Assembly (NCBI RefSeq): GCF_030409635.1
Contig: NZ_JAUFQF010000004.1
Location: forward strand, 2,452,241 to 2,516,240
DNA length: 64,000 nucleotides
Reading direction: 5' to 3'
Source: Vibrio agarivorans
Lineage (GTDB): Bacteria; Pseudomonadota; Gammaproteobacteria; Enterobacterales; Vibrionaceae
The notes below the pieces were generated by a model that was given only the letters and a program-made list of their open reading frames with translations, was not told the DNA's origin and did not search any database. The position numbers and the translations under genes were made by a program. Below, in pieces: positions 28,621 to 36,376 of the stretch. Position 1 is the stretch's first letter, and each line of letters opens with the position of its first letter.

Positions 28621-28657
28621 AACAACAAAGCCCGCTTTTATAGCGGGCTTTGTTGTT
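28621..28657 (+). terminator. Terminator of the left tRNA-Val pair
   Basis: A perfect 16-bp stem (AACAACAAAGCCCGCT with its complement), 5-nt loop, T-rich end. It differs in sequence from the terminator behind the right copy. Confidence 0.88.
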
Positions 28658-29787
28658 TCTGAAGGTTACCTGCAACTTCTTCAATCCATTTTCTAGTCTA
28701 ATTTTCCGCATACAGAAACTCATGTCATGAATGAACATTCGTTTGGACAGATTCATACTTTCTAGCAGACTCTACAAGTGTTGGTAAAATATTGGTAAAA
28801 AATTGGGAAAATCCAGTAGTGTTGTATTTCTCACCACATTCTCATTTTTAACGAAGAGTAACCCGCACCTCACCTCTCGCATAAGGGCTTTGTCGAACAT
28901 ATTTATTACCCTAAACTTCAATACAATCGAACATCAAGATTACTGTCCTGGATTCCCAAAAGGTTGTTCACGCAATATCTTATTGCTCGTTACGTTTACT
29001 TATAAGCAGCCGATATCGTTGAAAGTACCTCTTCTAAAGCCAATTGAACACGATGTTTTCCTTTCTCATAATGTGAACCGTTATTGAAGGAGCTGGGAGA
29101 CTGTGGTTAATATCTGACGTATACAAGTTCTATAGTCCGTTTTTATGTGCTTTTGTGCTAACTCTAGACCTTTACCTATACGCGCTTTCTTGGGGCATCT
29201 GATACCACACCGGCAGTCTTAGTTAGCGTGATTTACTACCTTGCTCTATACATTCAACAACTCGACGTTAAATCTGTTGTCCTGACTCCTTGGTTTGGCG
29301 ATGTTGAGACTTTTCGGATTGAAAAACTTCATACACTTCAGCCAATAAAAATGTGACGAAGCCTAAATGTCCTTAGCTTAAGAATTGGATGTATAATCGT
29401 GTTGCAGTTAACTTCCTTTATCTTTGAGTCTCTCGTTCAAATTTACTCATGACTTCAGATTCTCCCATCTACATTTAATAAGATTTCTTGCACATAATTA
29501 CACGTCCACAATGTGCCACAACTTGGTGTAAGTTAACTAGCTGTTAATATCTACTCGAGCTACAGGAAAAATGCCGACTAATAGCTAAAGTTGATATTCT
29601 ATATATGCAAACAATTTATATATTTGATTGTATTAAATTTCTTTCATTTCGGTTACTTCTTGGTCAGTGCTCGTGCTGAGCACTATTTACGATCCAGTAC
29701 GCAAATTTATCGACAACCTCAGCAATCAATAAAAAAATAGGTATTAATACCCTTACACAACATAGAAAAATCTCATTCATAGAGAAA
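28658..29787. other. 1.13-kb left island end without a convincing gene
   Basis: AT-rich. One 94-codon frame (28803-29087) has no good ribosome site and an atypical composition, so I do not call it. The region holds the 11-bp tandem repeats at 28780 and probably the promoter of the excisionase/integrase genes. Confidence 0.5.
28780..28812 (+). repeat. Three 11-bp tandem repeats near the left att site
   Basis: GTTGGTAAAAT, ATTGGTAAAAA and ATTGGGAAAAT follow each other directly with an 11-bp (one helical turn) period. Position 180 bp inside the island suggests arm-type integrase or excisionase binding sites; this is inference. Confidence 0.6.
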
Positions 29788-30003
29788 TTGAACATGAAAA
29801 AAATTACTGTCAAACAATTCAAAGATCTATTCTATCCAGATGCTGACCTTACACTAGCAACCATACGGAACTGGTTAAGAAACGGTCACTTAGCGGGTGA
29901 AAAAACACCAAGTGGGATCTGGTTCGTAATTGTACCAGAAGATGGTTGTCCATTTATCCACTCCAGTCGAGTCAATGAACTGTTAAAAATGATGGAGAAA
30001 TAG
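29788..30003 (+). CDS. Excisionase-like small DNA-binding protein
   Basis: 71 residues. ITVKQFKDLFYPDADLT, then LATIRNWLRNGHLAGEKT, resembles the winged-helix DNA-binding fold of MerR/Xis-type excisionases. It ends 3 bp before the integrase start, so the two are co-transcribed. Role: directionality factor for island excision, inferred from fold and position. Confidence 0.72.
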   Translation: MNMKKITVKQFKDLFYPDADLTLATIRNWLRNGHLAGEKTPSGIWFVIVPEDGCPFIHSSRVNELLKMMEK

Positions 30004-30006
30004 AAT

Positions 30007-31308
30007 ATGGCTATCATTCATATGTTTCTAAGTTTAATTGAATTTTTCTTTAAGCATGGTTGTAGTGCTTTTGAACCAAAGCTATATATTGGTAGAAATC
30101 GTAAGAAGGAAAACTCTGGCTTACCTCGATATTTGTATCGAGAAATAATAAATGGGGCTACTCGCTATCGATTCACCCTAATTAACGGAAAGAAAATCTT
30201 ATATCCTATTGAATATAAATTTAAAGAGATAATTGAAGCTGTTATTGCATATAACAATGAATACCGAAGTCATAGCCAATTACTTAATTTTATAGTCAAA
30301 AGTAAAAGCCTTAGAAAAGGGAAAAGTCTATCTCACTGGCTTGATAAATTTAAGGAAAGCATCAATGATAACGATAATAGCACACAAGTAAAACAGACGA
30401 AGATTAACGACATAGAGCGGCTAAATGCAGCCCTTGGGCACATACTGACATGTAAACTTAAGTATGAAGATATCATTGAATTTATTGAAAATTCTTATGG
30501 TGGCAAGTCCAAAGAGGTCTACAATAAAAAAGTAGCCCTTGTGAAAAAACTATTTGCATTCCTCAAGGATCAAGACGCAATTGAACATAATTTTATGAGT
30601 GATAAAATGTTGAAACCAATCTATGAGAAGGATAAAGAAAGAAAACGTCATGACTTATCAGAGGAAGCTTTTTTCCTAATATATGAACATGCACCTATTT
30701 TTCTGAAAGTGGCTATGATATTAGCATCCCAAAGCACTCATACAGTCAATGAAATTCACCGAATTAAAAGAGACATTCCTTTTCCGGAACCTAATACATG
30801 CGGAATTGTGTGGTTTGACGATCCTGAAATAGACGATAGTGGCAATATTATCTTTGGCACACTTTATATTCATCGCAATAAGACAAAGAAGAATAAATCT
30901 TCATATATTGCCATCCCTGTCAATGAGGAAATTAAATATGCTGTTGAGCTTTCTCAAACACAAGGCATTTCTAGTCCGTATATCGTGCAACGTATGCGCT
31001 TACGGAACAACAAGCTATCAAAAGACTGTGACCACGAATACCAAGTTTCAAAGCGTTTGATTAGTGAAGAATTCTCAAAAGTTCGCGACCAACTCAACTT
31101 GTATGCCGAACTAGACAAATCGCTACGCCCTACTTTTAGTCAAATCAGACCATTAGTAGCAACAATAATGGAGGATTCAAATTATGAACCATCGACAGTC
31201 ATGGGTCATTCCAGCGAAAAAACCACTAACATCTATATTAGAAAATCCAAAGTAAAATGGAATCACGTACCTTCTATAGTGGTCCCTTTAAAATGCAGTA
31301 AAAAGTAA
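30007..31308 (+). CDS. Tyrosine recombinase, likely integrase of the tRNA-Val island
   Basis: 433 residues. The C-terminal catalytic domain ends in GHSSEKTTNIY, giving box III His401 and nucleophile Tyr410; Arg381 lies in FSQIRPLV. Two usual residues differ: the box I Arg (TGxRxxE) aligns with ASQSTHTVNEI, with no Arg, and the HxxR His is Ser378. The N-terminal 1-230 are lysine-rich DNA-binding segments. It follows the excisionase-like gene by 3 bp and lies 1.4 kb from the attL repeat. The missing residues may mean a divergent subfamily rather than inactivity. Confidence 0.85.
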   Translation: MAIIHMFLSLIEFFFKHGCSAFEPKLYIGRNRKKENSGLPRYLYREIINGATRYRFTLINGKKILYPIEYKFKEIIEAVIAYNNEYRSHSQLLNFIVKSKSLRKGKSLSHWLDKFKESINDNDNSTQVKQTKINDIERLNAALGHILTCKLKYEDIIEFIENSYGGKSKEVYNKKVALVKKLFAFLKDQDAIEHNFMSDKMLKPIYEKDKERKRHDLSEEAFFLIYEHAPIFLKVAMILASQSTHTVNEIHRIKRDIPFPEPNTCGIVWFDDPEIDDSGNIIFGTLYIHRNKTKKNKSSYIAIPVNEEIKYAVELSQTQGISSPYIVQRMRLRNNKLSKDCDHEYQVSKRLISEEFSKVRDQLNLYAELDKSLRPTFSQIRPLVATIMEDSNYEPSTVMGHSSEKTTNIYIRKSKVKWNHVPSIVVPLKCSKK

Positions 31309-31340
31309 CCAGAATATTATATTACTACATAAATTTTACA

Positions 31341-31378
31341 CCGGACAGTAATCTATTCAGTATCAGATAACTGTCCGG
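31341..31378 (+). terminator. Hairpin after the integrase gene
   Basis: A 9-bp stem CCGGACAGT/ACTGTCCGG with a 20-nt loop, 33 bp after the stop. Weak T content, so termination is only possible. Confidence 0.4.
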
Positions 31379-31548
31379 CCTTAACTGGTCCGTTATTAAT
31401 TCTCCCTATAGTAGCATTTTCTTCCTTCTCCTTTAATTTAATCTAAGAGTTACACTAATCATAGGAATATTATTAAATTATCGGAAATTTGGTCAACTAC
31501 CAATATATTACATAATGGATAGTGTTCTAATCAAAAAGGAAGAGCACT

Positions 31549-32253
31549 ATGAACAAACTAATTCAGCTAAAAACCATCGCAGAGCGCGGTGCCGCTATGA
31601 CATTCAGAGCGCTTGCTGGGCTCACGTATATCTTCTTGTACAACATGCTAAGTATGGGCTTTGGTTTATTCACCAACGAGCACACTGCTCCTGCTTACTT
31701 TGCCTTTGTCAGCGTGCTTGGCGCTTATCTTACCTTCCATATGGCTTTCTTAATCCATGCATCAAAGCAATATCTAGCCTGTGGGATTTGGTCTTTGTAT
31801 CACCCTGTAAACCAACTGTTCAGTGTCTCTGCTGCAATTTTGTTTATTGGTGTGCTCTATGGAGCGCCTAACATTCTTGATATGACGATGCTATATGAGC
31901 TTATCGAGCCGTCAAACGCCCGCGATAGCGAACTGAGCGGAGCCATCGTGCTCACTTCAGTGCTGACTGCAATATTCAGTGTACCGATAGTGATTTCTTT
32001 TCTAATTGGCTTCTTTACCACAGCATTACAGCTTGAAGTTCACCAGGAGGACAAAGTGCGAGTATGTCGAAATCCTCTAAATTACATGATGTTAACAGGA
32101 TTGCTCGTTTTTGCGGTAGTTGCTAACGGACGTATCCCATCCCCTACCGTCGTACTGTTAATTGAGTTGCTGATTGCCATGGAAGTTACGCGGATACTCA
32201 CCCCAGCGTTTGTAAGAAAGCATAGCGGTGAAAGCGTCACTCAAACCTTATAG
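31549..32253 (+). CDS. Integral membrane protein of unknown function
   Basis: 234 residues from the ATG at 31549, which follows AGGAAGAG. About five to six membrane helices with short loops (TYIFLYNMLSMGFGLF, YFAFVSVLGAYLTFHMAF, LFSVSAAILFIGVLYG, IVLTSVLTAIFSVPIVISF, VVLLIELLIAMEV). I recognise no family. It is island cargo, convergent with the gene at 32241. Confidence 0.7.
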   Translation: MNKLIQLKTIAERGAAMTFRALAGLTYIFLYNMLSMGFGLFTNEHTAPAYFAFVSVLGAYLTFHMAFLIHASKQYLACGIWSLYHPVNQLFSVSAAILFIGVLYGAPNILDMTMLYELIEPSNARDSELSGAIVLTSVLTAIFSVPIVISFLIGFFTTALQLEVHQEDKVRVCRNPLNYMMLTGLLVFAVVANGRIPSPTVVLLIELLIAMEVTRILTPAFVRKHSGESVTQTL

Positions 32254-32513
32254 CGTGGCCTCGGAACCCGAACGTTGATATGAGCGGTGGCATAAAAAAG
32301 CGTCAGCACTCTGTATTTTTCCAGTCGGACTTGAGTGCTTTCATGCTTTGTCCTTTCCCAATACCCGATAAGCTGCCTTCGACCCACTGAGGTGATTCTT
32401 TCTCCTAAATAGGGCTCATGGCAAAATATGTCATCAAAAATCGCGACAAGTCTTCTGAGTTGGACTTTCCGGTAGCCAATGCCTTTCTTGTTGTAAAACG
32501 ACATTATCGTCAT
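32241..32513 (-). CDS. Small basic protein downstream of the second recombinase
   Basis: About 90 residues from the Met at 32513, chosen because it follows the recombinase stop without overlap. It is rich in Arg/Lys and helical (RRLVAIFDDIFCHEP, RRQLIGYWERTKHES), resembling the core-binding SAM-like domain of tyrosine recombinases. It overlaps the end of the facing membrane gene by 13 bp. Function unknown; probably co-transcribed with the recombinase. Confidence 0.55.
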   Translation of the reverse strand: MTIMSFYNKKGIGYRKVQLRRLVAIFDDIFCHEPYLGERITSVGRRQLIGYWERTKHESTQVRLEKYRVLTLFYATAHINVRVPRPRYKV

Positions 32514-32544
32514 AATTTGTCGATAGCTCTCTCGATTCACAGTG

Positions 32545-33477
32545 CTACCCCAAATAAGCATTGCAGATGGAAAGACGATGATGCCCAAGTATCTTTGAGA
32601 GTTGCAGACGGACGACTTTATCTCTCGCTTTCGCCTGCTCTATCGAAATGCTTAAGGTGTGACTTAAATATCGATAGTGCTCAGCCCCATGGGCTACGCC
32701 ACTTCTGACGGGACAAGCTGCGCCAACATGCCGCTCGTAGTAGCTCATCGCAAACGTCTTACGTTCACCATGACTACAGTATCCATTATCAATTGCTTTG
32801 GTTTCGCGCCAGGCCATACTCTGAAACGCTTTGAAGCTCATCTCCTTCGGCACCAAACTGTCATGCCCTACCACTGCTTGGTAATGCGCAACATCCTCAA
32901 GGACCTTCTTTTGGGCTGGATTCTCCAATGGTACCCAACGCGCTTGGCCTCCCTTTGTTCCCCGTGATATTTCGATTTGTCCATGCTCATTGATTTGTTT
33001 TACGGCCTGACTCGCATAAAAAAGGGCCGCTTCACGAAAGCGCATTCCCCAAGCCCGCTGTAAGCGAGCGATTAAGGCAACTTCGGTACTTGAGCTCTGA
33101 ACGACTTTATTGTGGATGCTCTGGGCTACAGAGCCATCTTTGAGTGCAATGCCTGACTTCGGTGGAAAAAGTAAATCCTTAGTCGCGTTTATTGTCAGTG
33201 ACTCATCCCCCCTTGCCTGAGCGAGCACACAATTAATGTGACTAAGGTAGTCACGTGCGCTACTTGCAGTTAACTCGCCCTTTTCCTCGAACTTGTCTCT
33301 CAAATACTCGCCGAACGCGAATAGGTGACTCTGCTCGATGTAGTTCAACCTTTTGACACCCAACTCTTGCTTGATAAACGCACCAAACAAGCGTATCGCT
33401 GGCAAGCGCGTACGGTGAGTATTCGACTTAACACCGCCCTGCTCTTCTAAACTGGCATTGATTAACGCTTTCACCAT
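32545..33477 (-). CDS. Second tyrosine recombinase (integrase-domain protein), possibly 5'-damaged
   Basis: 310 residues from the ATG at 33477. The catalytic set is complete: Arg in GMRFREAALF, HxxR in SHGERKTF, LGHHR with His299, and Tyr308 in NAYLG. Coding-like sequence continues in frame upstream to about 33593 (GAKAQINWRSNTKKYSG, then HRINTLRDF), but no start codon is in frame there; an ATG at 33596 is one base out of frame. The original start may therefore have been lost by a 1-bp deletion, with internal initiation at 33477 (AAGGA upstream). Confidence 0.78.
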   Translation of the reverse strand: MVKALINASLEEQGGVKSNTHRTRLPAIRLFGAFIKQELGVKRLNYIEQSHLFAFGEYLRDKFEEKGELTASSARDYLSHINCVLAQARGDESLTINATKDLLFPPKSGIALKDGSVAQSIHNKVVQSSSTEVALIARLQRAWGMRFREAALFYASQAVKQINEHGQIEISRGTKGGQARWVPLENPAQKKVLEDVAHYQAVVGHDSLVPKEMSFKAFQSMAWRETKAIDNGYCSHGERKTFAMSYYERHVGAACPVRSGVAHGAEHYRYLSHTLSISIEQAKARDKVVRLQLSKILGHHRLSICNAYLG

Positions 33478-33680
33478 GTCCTTTGAGCCGAGGTTATAGT
33501 TCGCCTTAGTAAAATCTCGAAGTGTATTGATTCGATGACCACTGTATTTCTTTGTATTGCTCCTCCAATTAATTTGTGCTTTTGCTCCTCTAGCATGAGT
33601 GCGCAGGCTTTCTACCTGTCTCGATGAATGATTACGTCTCTACAAAAGTGCTCCTTCCTATCTGAAGTCCGATGGGCTTT

Positions 33681-33801
33681 TTGCATCCTCACTCTTGTTG
33701 GGTGACCGTTTCCTCACTTGCTGAGGTCAAAAGGGCGTATTGCATCCTCGGTCCTAAAGGTAGCGCTGAAGACTGCAGCATTTGTGGCTTATTGCATCCT
33801 C
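33681..33801 (-). repeat. Three spaced GAGGATGCAA repeats upstream of the second recombinase
   Basis: On the minus strand GAGGATGCAA occurs three times, starting at 33801, 33749 and 33690 (spacing 52 and 59), each followed by WARGCC-type sequence. They lie 90-210 bp upstream of the recombinase and could be recombinase or regulator binding sites, or part of a leader RNA. Confidence 0.6.
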
Positions 33802-33991
33802 TACCTTGGTTCATGCTATTTGTTCGCTGATTTAAAATGCTATGCATAGAGAGGGCAATTAGAGCAGTAACGCCACTCAAAATGAGGCTTACTGCTTTGC
33901 TCTACCGCCAATAGCACTGTTAACTTTCAAAAACTTTTCAAGGGAACTTCTCGGCGCCCCAGCGATTAAAGGCGCTATTCCCGCTTTGGCT

Positions 33992-34025
33992 TCGTCGTCT
34001 AATTTCTGACTAAATTAGACGACGA
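33992..34025. repeat. 14-bp perfect hairpin in the recombinase-upstream gap
   Basis: TCGTCGTCTAATTT and its exact complement with a 6-nt loop. No T tract. It lies in a 1.3-kb stretch (33600-34797) whose only other supportable features are the repeats and the small gene at 34316. Confidence 0.65.
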
Positions 34026-34315
34026 GAAAACACGCCTCTCCTTCGCCTGCCTGTAGGCGTGATTGTTTGTTTCTTAATTGATTTGTTGAGTTTTATTTCA
34101 CTCTTGTTTGTCATATTCCTTACCTCTCTTTCAAGTTCAATTGGGTGGACTCGCCACCATCGAACTGCATTAGGACAGGAACAAAACCAATAGAAACGAG
34201 ATGCGCTATTTTTGCGTACTTGATGATGAGGCATTGAAACACTGGCTGGATTTGGTGCGCTTAAGAGTTGAGCTAAAATGAGTTGAATAGGCAGTCACTA
34301 CACAAGGGAGAATAG

Positions 34316-34408
34316 ATGTTACGAACGAAACGAAAGCTACCCGACTCTCAAAGAGTCTACATTCTGCACGCCTGTTTACTCGGCGCCTTGGTCGGCTTAC
34401 TGATATAA
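34316..34408 (+). CDS. Candidate 30-aa single-helix membrane microprotein
   Basis: The frame starts at an ATG 6 nt after GGGAG and encodes a basic N-terminus (MLRTKRKLPDSQR) followed by a hydrophobic helix (VYILHACLLGALVGLLI) and a TAA stop. A strong hairpin follows 8 bp later. The ribosome site, charge-then-helix layout and terminator support a real small gene; no homologue is recognised. Confidence 0.5.
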   Translation: MLRTKRKLPDSQRVYILHACLLGALVGLLI

Positions 34409-34416
34409 ACGCAAAC

Positions 34417-34445
34417 AAGGCCCTCTATGGTTCATAGAGGGCCTT
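34417..34445 (+). terminator. Hairpin after the microprotein gene
   Basis: A perfect 13-bp stem AAGGCCCTCTATG and complement with a 3-nt loop. No long T tract follows, so it may be a partial terminator or RNA-stabilising stem. Confidence 0.6.
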
Positions 34446-34797
34446 GAGGCTAGCTTCATTCCCTACTAGCTCTTTTCTTAGGTCTCCCGCGGTTAGTGCT
34501 TGTTTTCCTTGTGAGTGATTCGACACCATTTCCGAAAGACACTCTGATTATGTTCACTAACTTCTATGCAAAACTAAGTTGCGATTCTTTAGCGTGGCAG
34601 AAAAAACACCGTCAAACTATAGGAAGCATCAATCCAAATAAATCAATAGTTTAAACAAAAATAGACAGCTCCAACCTGTGGTACACCAGTTTTGTATCTC
34701 TTCATTTTCTCAATCTCTTTCCTGAAAGCCTAAACCAAGTGAAATCTGAAACAGCGATATGTCCTGTTTCATAAAAACTGATTAAAAAGGTGAAGAA

Positions 34798-35217
34798 ATG
34801 AAGAAAAAGAAGTTTAAACCGGTGTCAGAAGAGTTAATGCAAGGCGGAGAACTCGACTTTATTCATCGTATGTGCACAGGCGTGGTAGACGAAAATACTG
34901 AAGCTATCTCTCACATGTGGGATAGCTTAAGCGAACAAGGTAAAGCTTTCGCAGTTAAGATGTTTGATAGCCGCGAGCTTGGTTATCAGGTCCATCAATC
35001 TCGCGAAATGTTTATCGACCGCATCGCAACTAACATGGCGGTTAAAGCAAGTCATCTCGAAATTTACGAGGGCCCTTTTGCAAATAAGTACATAAAAATG
35101 ACCGTAGAAGAGCGTAAGATTTGCCTTAACCTGTTAATTGAGCAGTATTATGATGAGTTAATGGATAAAGAGTTTGAATATAGTAGTGACGAGTACGCTG
35201 TTGAAAGGACTAACTAA
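34798..35217 (+). CDS. Hypothetical acidic protein
   Basis: 139 residues, start preceded by AAGGTGAAGAA. The N-terminus is basic (MKKKKFKPVSEE) and the rest is helical and acidic, without signal peptide or membrane segment. No family recognised. It is followed by a hairpin with five T at 35285. Probably a cytoplasmic cargo protein of the island. Confidence 0.65.
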   Translation: MKKKKFKPVSEELMQGGELDFIHRMCTGVVDENTEAISHMWDSLSEQGKAFAVKMFDSRELGYQVHQSREMFIDRIATNMAVKASHLEIYEGPFANKYIKMTVEERKICLNLLIEQYYDELMDKEFEYSSDEYAVERTN

Positions 35218-35284
35218 GACCTTACCCTAGAAAGCCCTACCAACGGTTTTGGCTTTGGCACAATGGCACATTAGCTCGAATACA

Positions 35285-35317
35285 TTTAGCTGGACACGCG
35301 TGTCCGGCTAAATTTTT
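35285..35317 (+). terminator. Terminator between the 139-aa gene and the truncated protease
   Basis: A stem TTTAGC-(G/T)-GGACACG paired with its complement, tight loop, then five T on the plus strand. The stop codon of the facing protease gene lies inside the stem. Confidence 0.75.
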
Positions 35318-36222
35318 ACAAGTGGCGAACCAGAATCACCCGGCAATACCTTCTGCTCGCGCTCAGGGCCACGGTAGATACTGCGGAATGCTGGGAAGTA
35401 GTAACACTGTGGATCGTCCGCCGTACATTCTTGTTTGATGTGCATAGGCTCGCCCATAGAGTCTAACTCACCCGTATCCACAAACTTGACTGGAATGAAG
35501 TTAGGAATAGCGTAGCTTAATGTGCCTTTACGCAGAACATCAGGATTATACAGCGCGTCATCTTCTGTCAGGCCCCAACCCATGAAGGTAAACTCAGTGT
35601 CTTTAGGCAGATTAAACTGATGAGTTGCAACATCGTAAGATGGTTCAACGATAACACCCGATGAGTGCATAACTGGCTCAGAGAGCTTAGCAAGGGCCAG
35701 ATCCAAGTCTGCGTAACTACCTTGTAGGTACTTGTCACCGTCGTCGCGAATTAACTGAACAGCCAACTCGTTGTAAAGCACCTCATCGGTGAAGTACAAC
35801 TTATCGTTATCTTGATCGTCTAGGAACTTGCCTTTGAGGGTATCGGTGTAGATCTTATGTCTTGATTCCAATGCATCCGCGTAATACTTGTATTGGAATG
35901 TATTGATTTCTTCATAGCCAACATCACGCGTGATGCTAATTGGGTCGGTTCGGTCGATACCTTGCTTTACGTTCATAAAACCAGTGGCGTTATCGATGCA
36001 GTGTTTTGCAGTAAGAATATAGTCACCGCCAATGAGAACACCGCCACACAATTTATAGGTGTAGTCAGTAATAAACACCTCAATATTGACGTAATAGTCT
36101 CGGTACTCCTGTTCGGTGACAGGCTCGGTCTCACCACCTAGCACTGGGGTGATTGTTGGTGCTGCAAAGGCCTGAGTTGCAGTAAGCAAGCCAGCAGCTA
36201 ACGTAAGGTGTGTCTTTTGCAC
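35308..36222 (-). CDS. Secreted trypsin-like serine protease, C-terminally truncated
   Basis: 304 residues from a GTG at 36222, preceded by GGAG at the right distance; this gives the signal peptide MQKTHLTLAAGLLTATQAFA. The chymotrypsin fold has His in TAKHCID, Asp in DLDLALAKL and Ser in GDSGSP. The chain stops four residues after GDSGSP, where the fold normally continues for about 50 residues including the substrate-binding strand and C-terminal helix. It is probably inactive. It is a relative of the larger protease gene upstream on the same strand. Confidence 0.82.
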   Translation of the reverse strand: MQKTHLTLAAGLLTATQAFAAPTITPVLGGETEPVTEQEYRDYYVNIEVFITDYTYKLCGGVLIGGDYILTAKHCIDNATGFMNVKQGIDRTDPISITRDVGYEEINTFQYKYYADALESRHKIYTDTLKGKFLDDQDNDKLYFTDEVLYNELAVQLIRDDGDKYLQGSYADLDLALAKLSEPVMHSSGVIVEPSYDVATHQFNLPKDTEFTFMGWGLTEDDALYNPDVLRKGTLSYAIPNFIPVKFVDTGELDSMGEPMHIKQECTADDPQCYYFPAFRSIYRGPEREQKVLPGDSGSPLVKI

Positions 36223-36330
36223 AATGAATCTCCATCTAAGAATATTCATCGCGTAGAATCAACTACAGAGAAAAAGCTAGAAGTGCGAGTTTTTTTCCGT
36301 TCAACTAAGAAATAGCAGACGGAAAAAGGA

Positions 36331-36357
36331 AAAACCCCGGAAAAAATCCAGGGTTTT
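36331..36357 (-). terminator. Terminator of the GlyGly-CTERM protease
   Basis: On the minus strand AAAACCCTGG and CCGGGGTTTT pair around a T-rich loop and run into a T tract, 20 bp after the stop. Confidence 0.75.
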
Positions 36358-36376
36358 AGTTAGTTAAGATACAAAC

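Noticed and set aside
28424..28756. 110-codon frame antisense to the tRNA-Val pair, with a similar one at 47862-48086
   Set aside because: Both are complements of tRNA genes; the apparent conservation comes from the tRNA repeat.
28803..29087. 94-codon frame in the left island margin
   Set aside because: No ribosome site, no recognisable protein features, and codon use unlike neighbours.
34010..34418. Two minus-strand frames of 74 and 70 codons around the recombinase-upstream gap
   Set aside because: They cover the hairpins and the plus-strand microprotein, show no recognisable domain and have poor starts.
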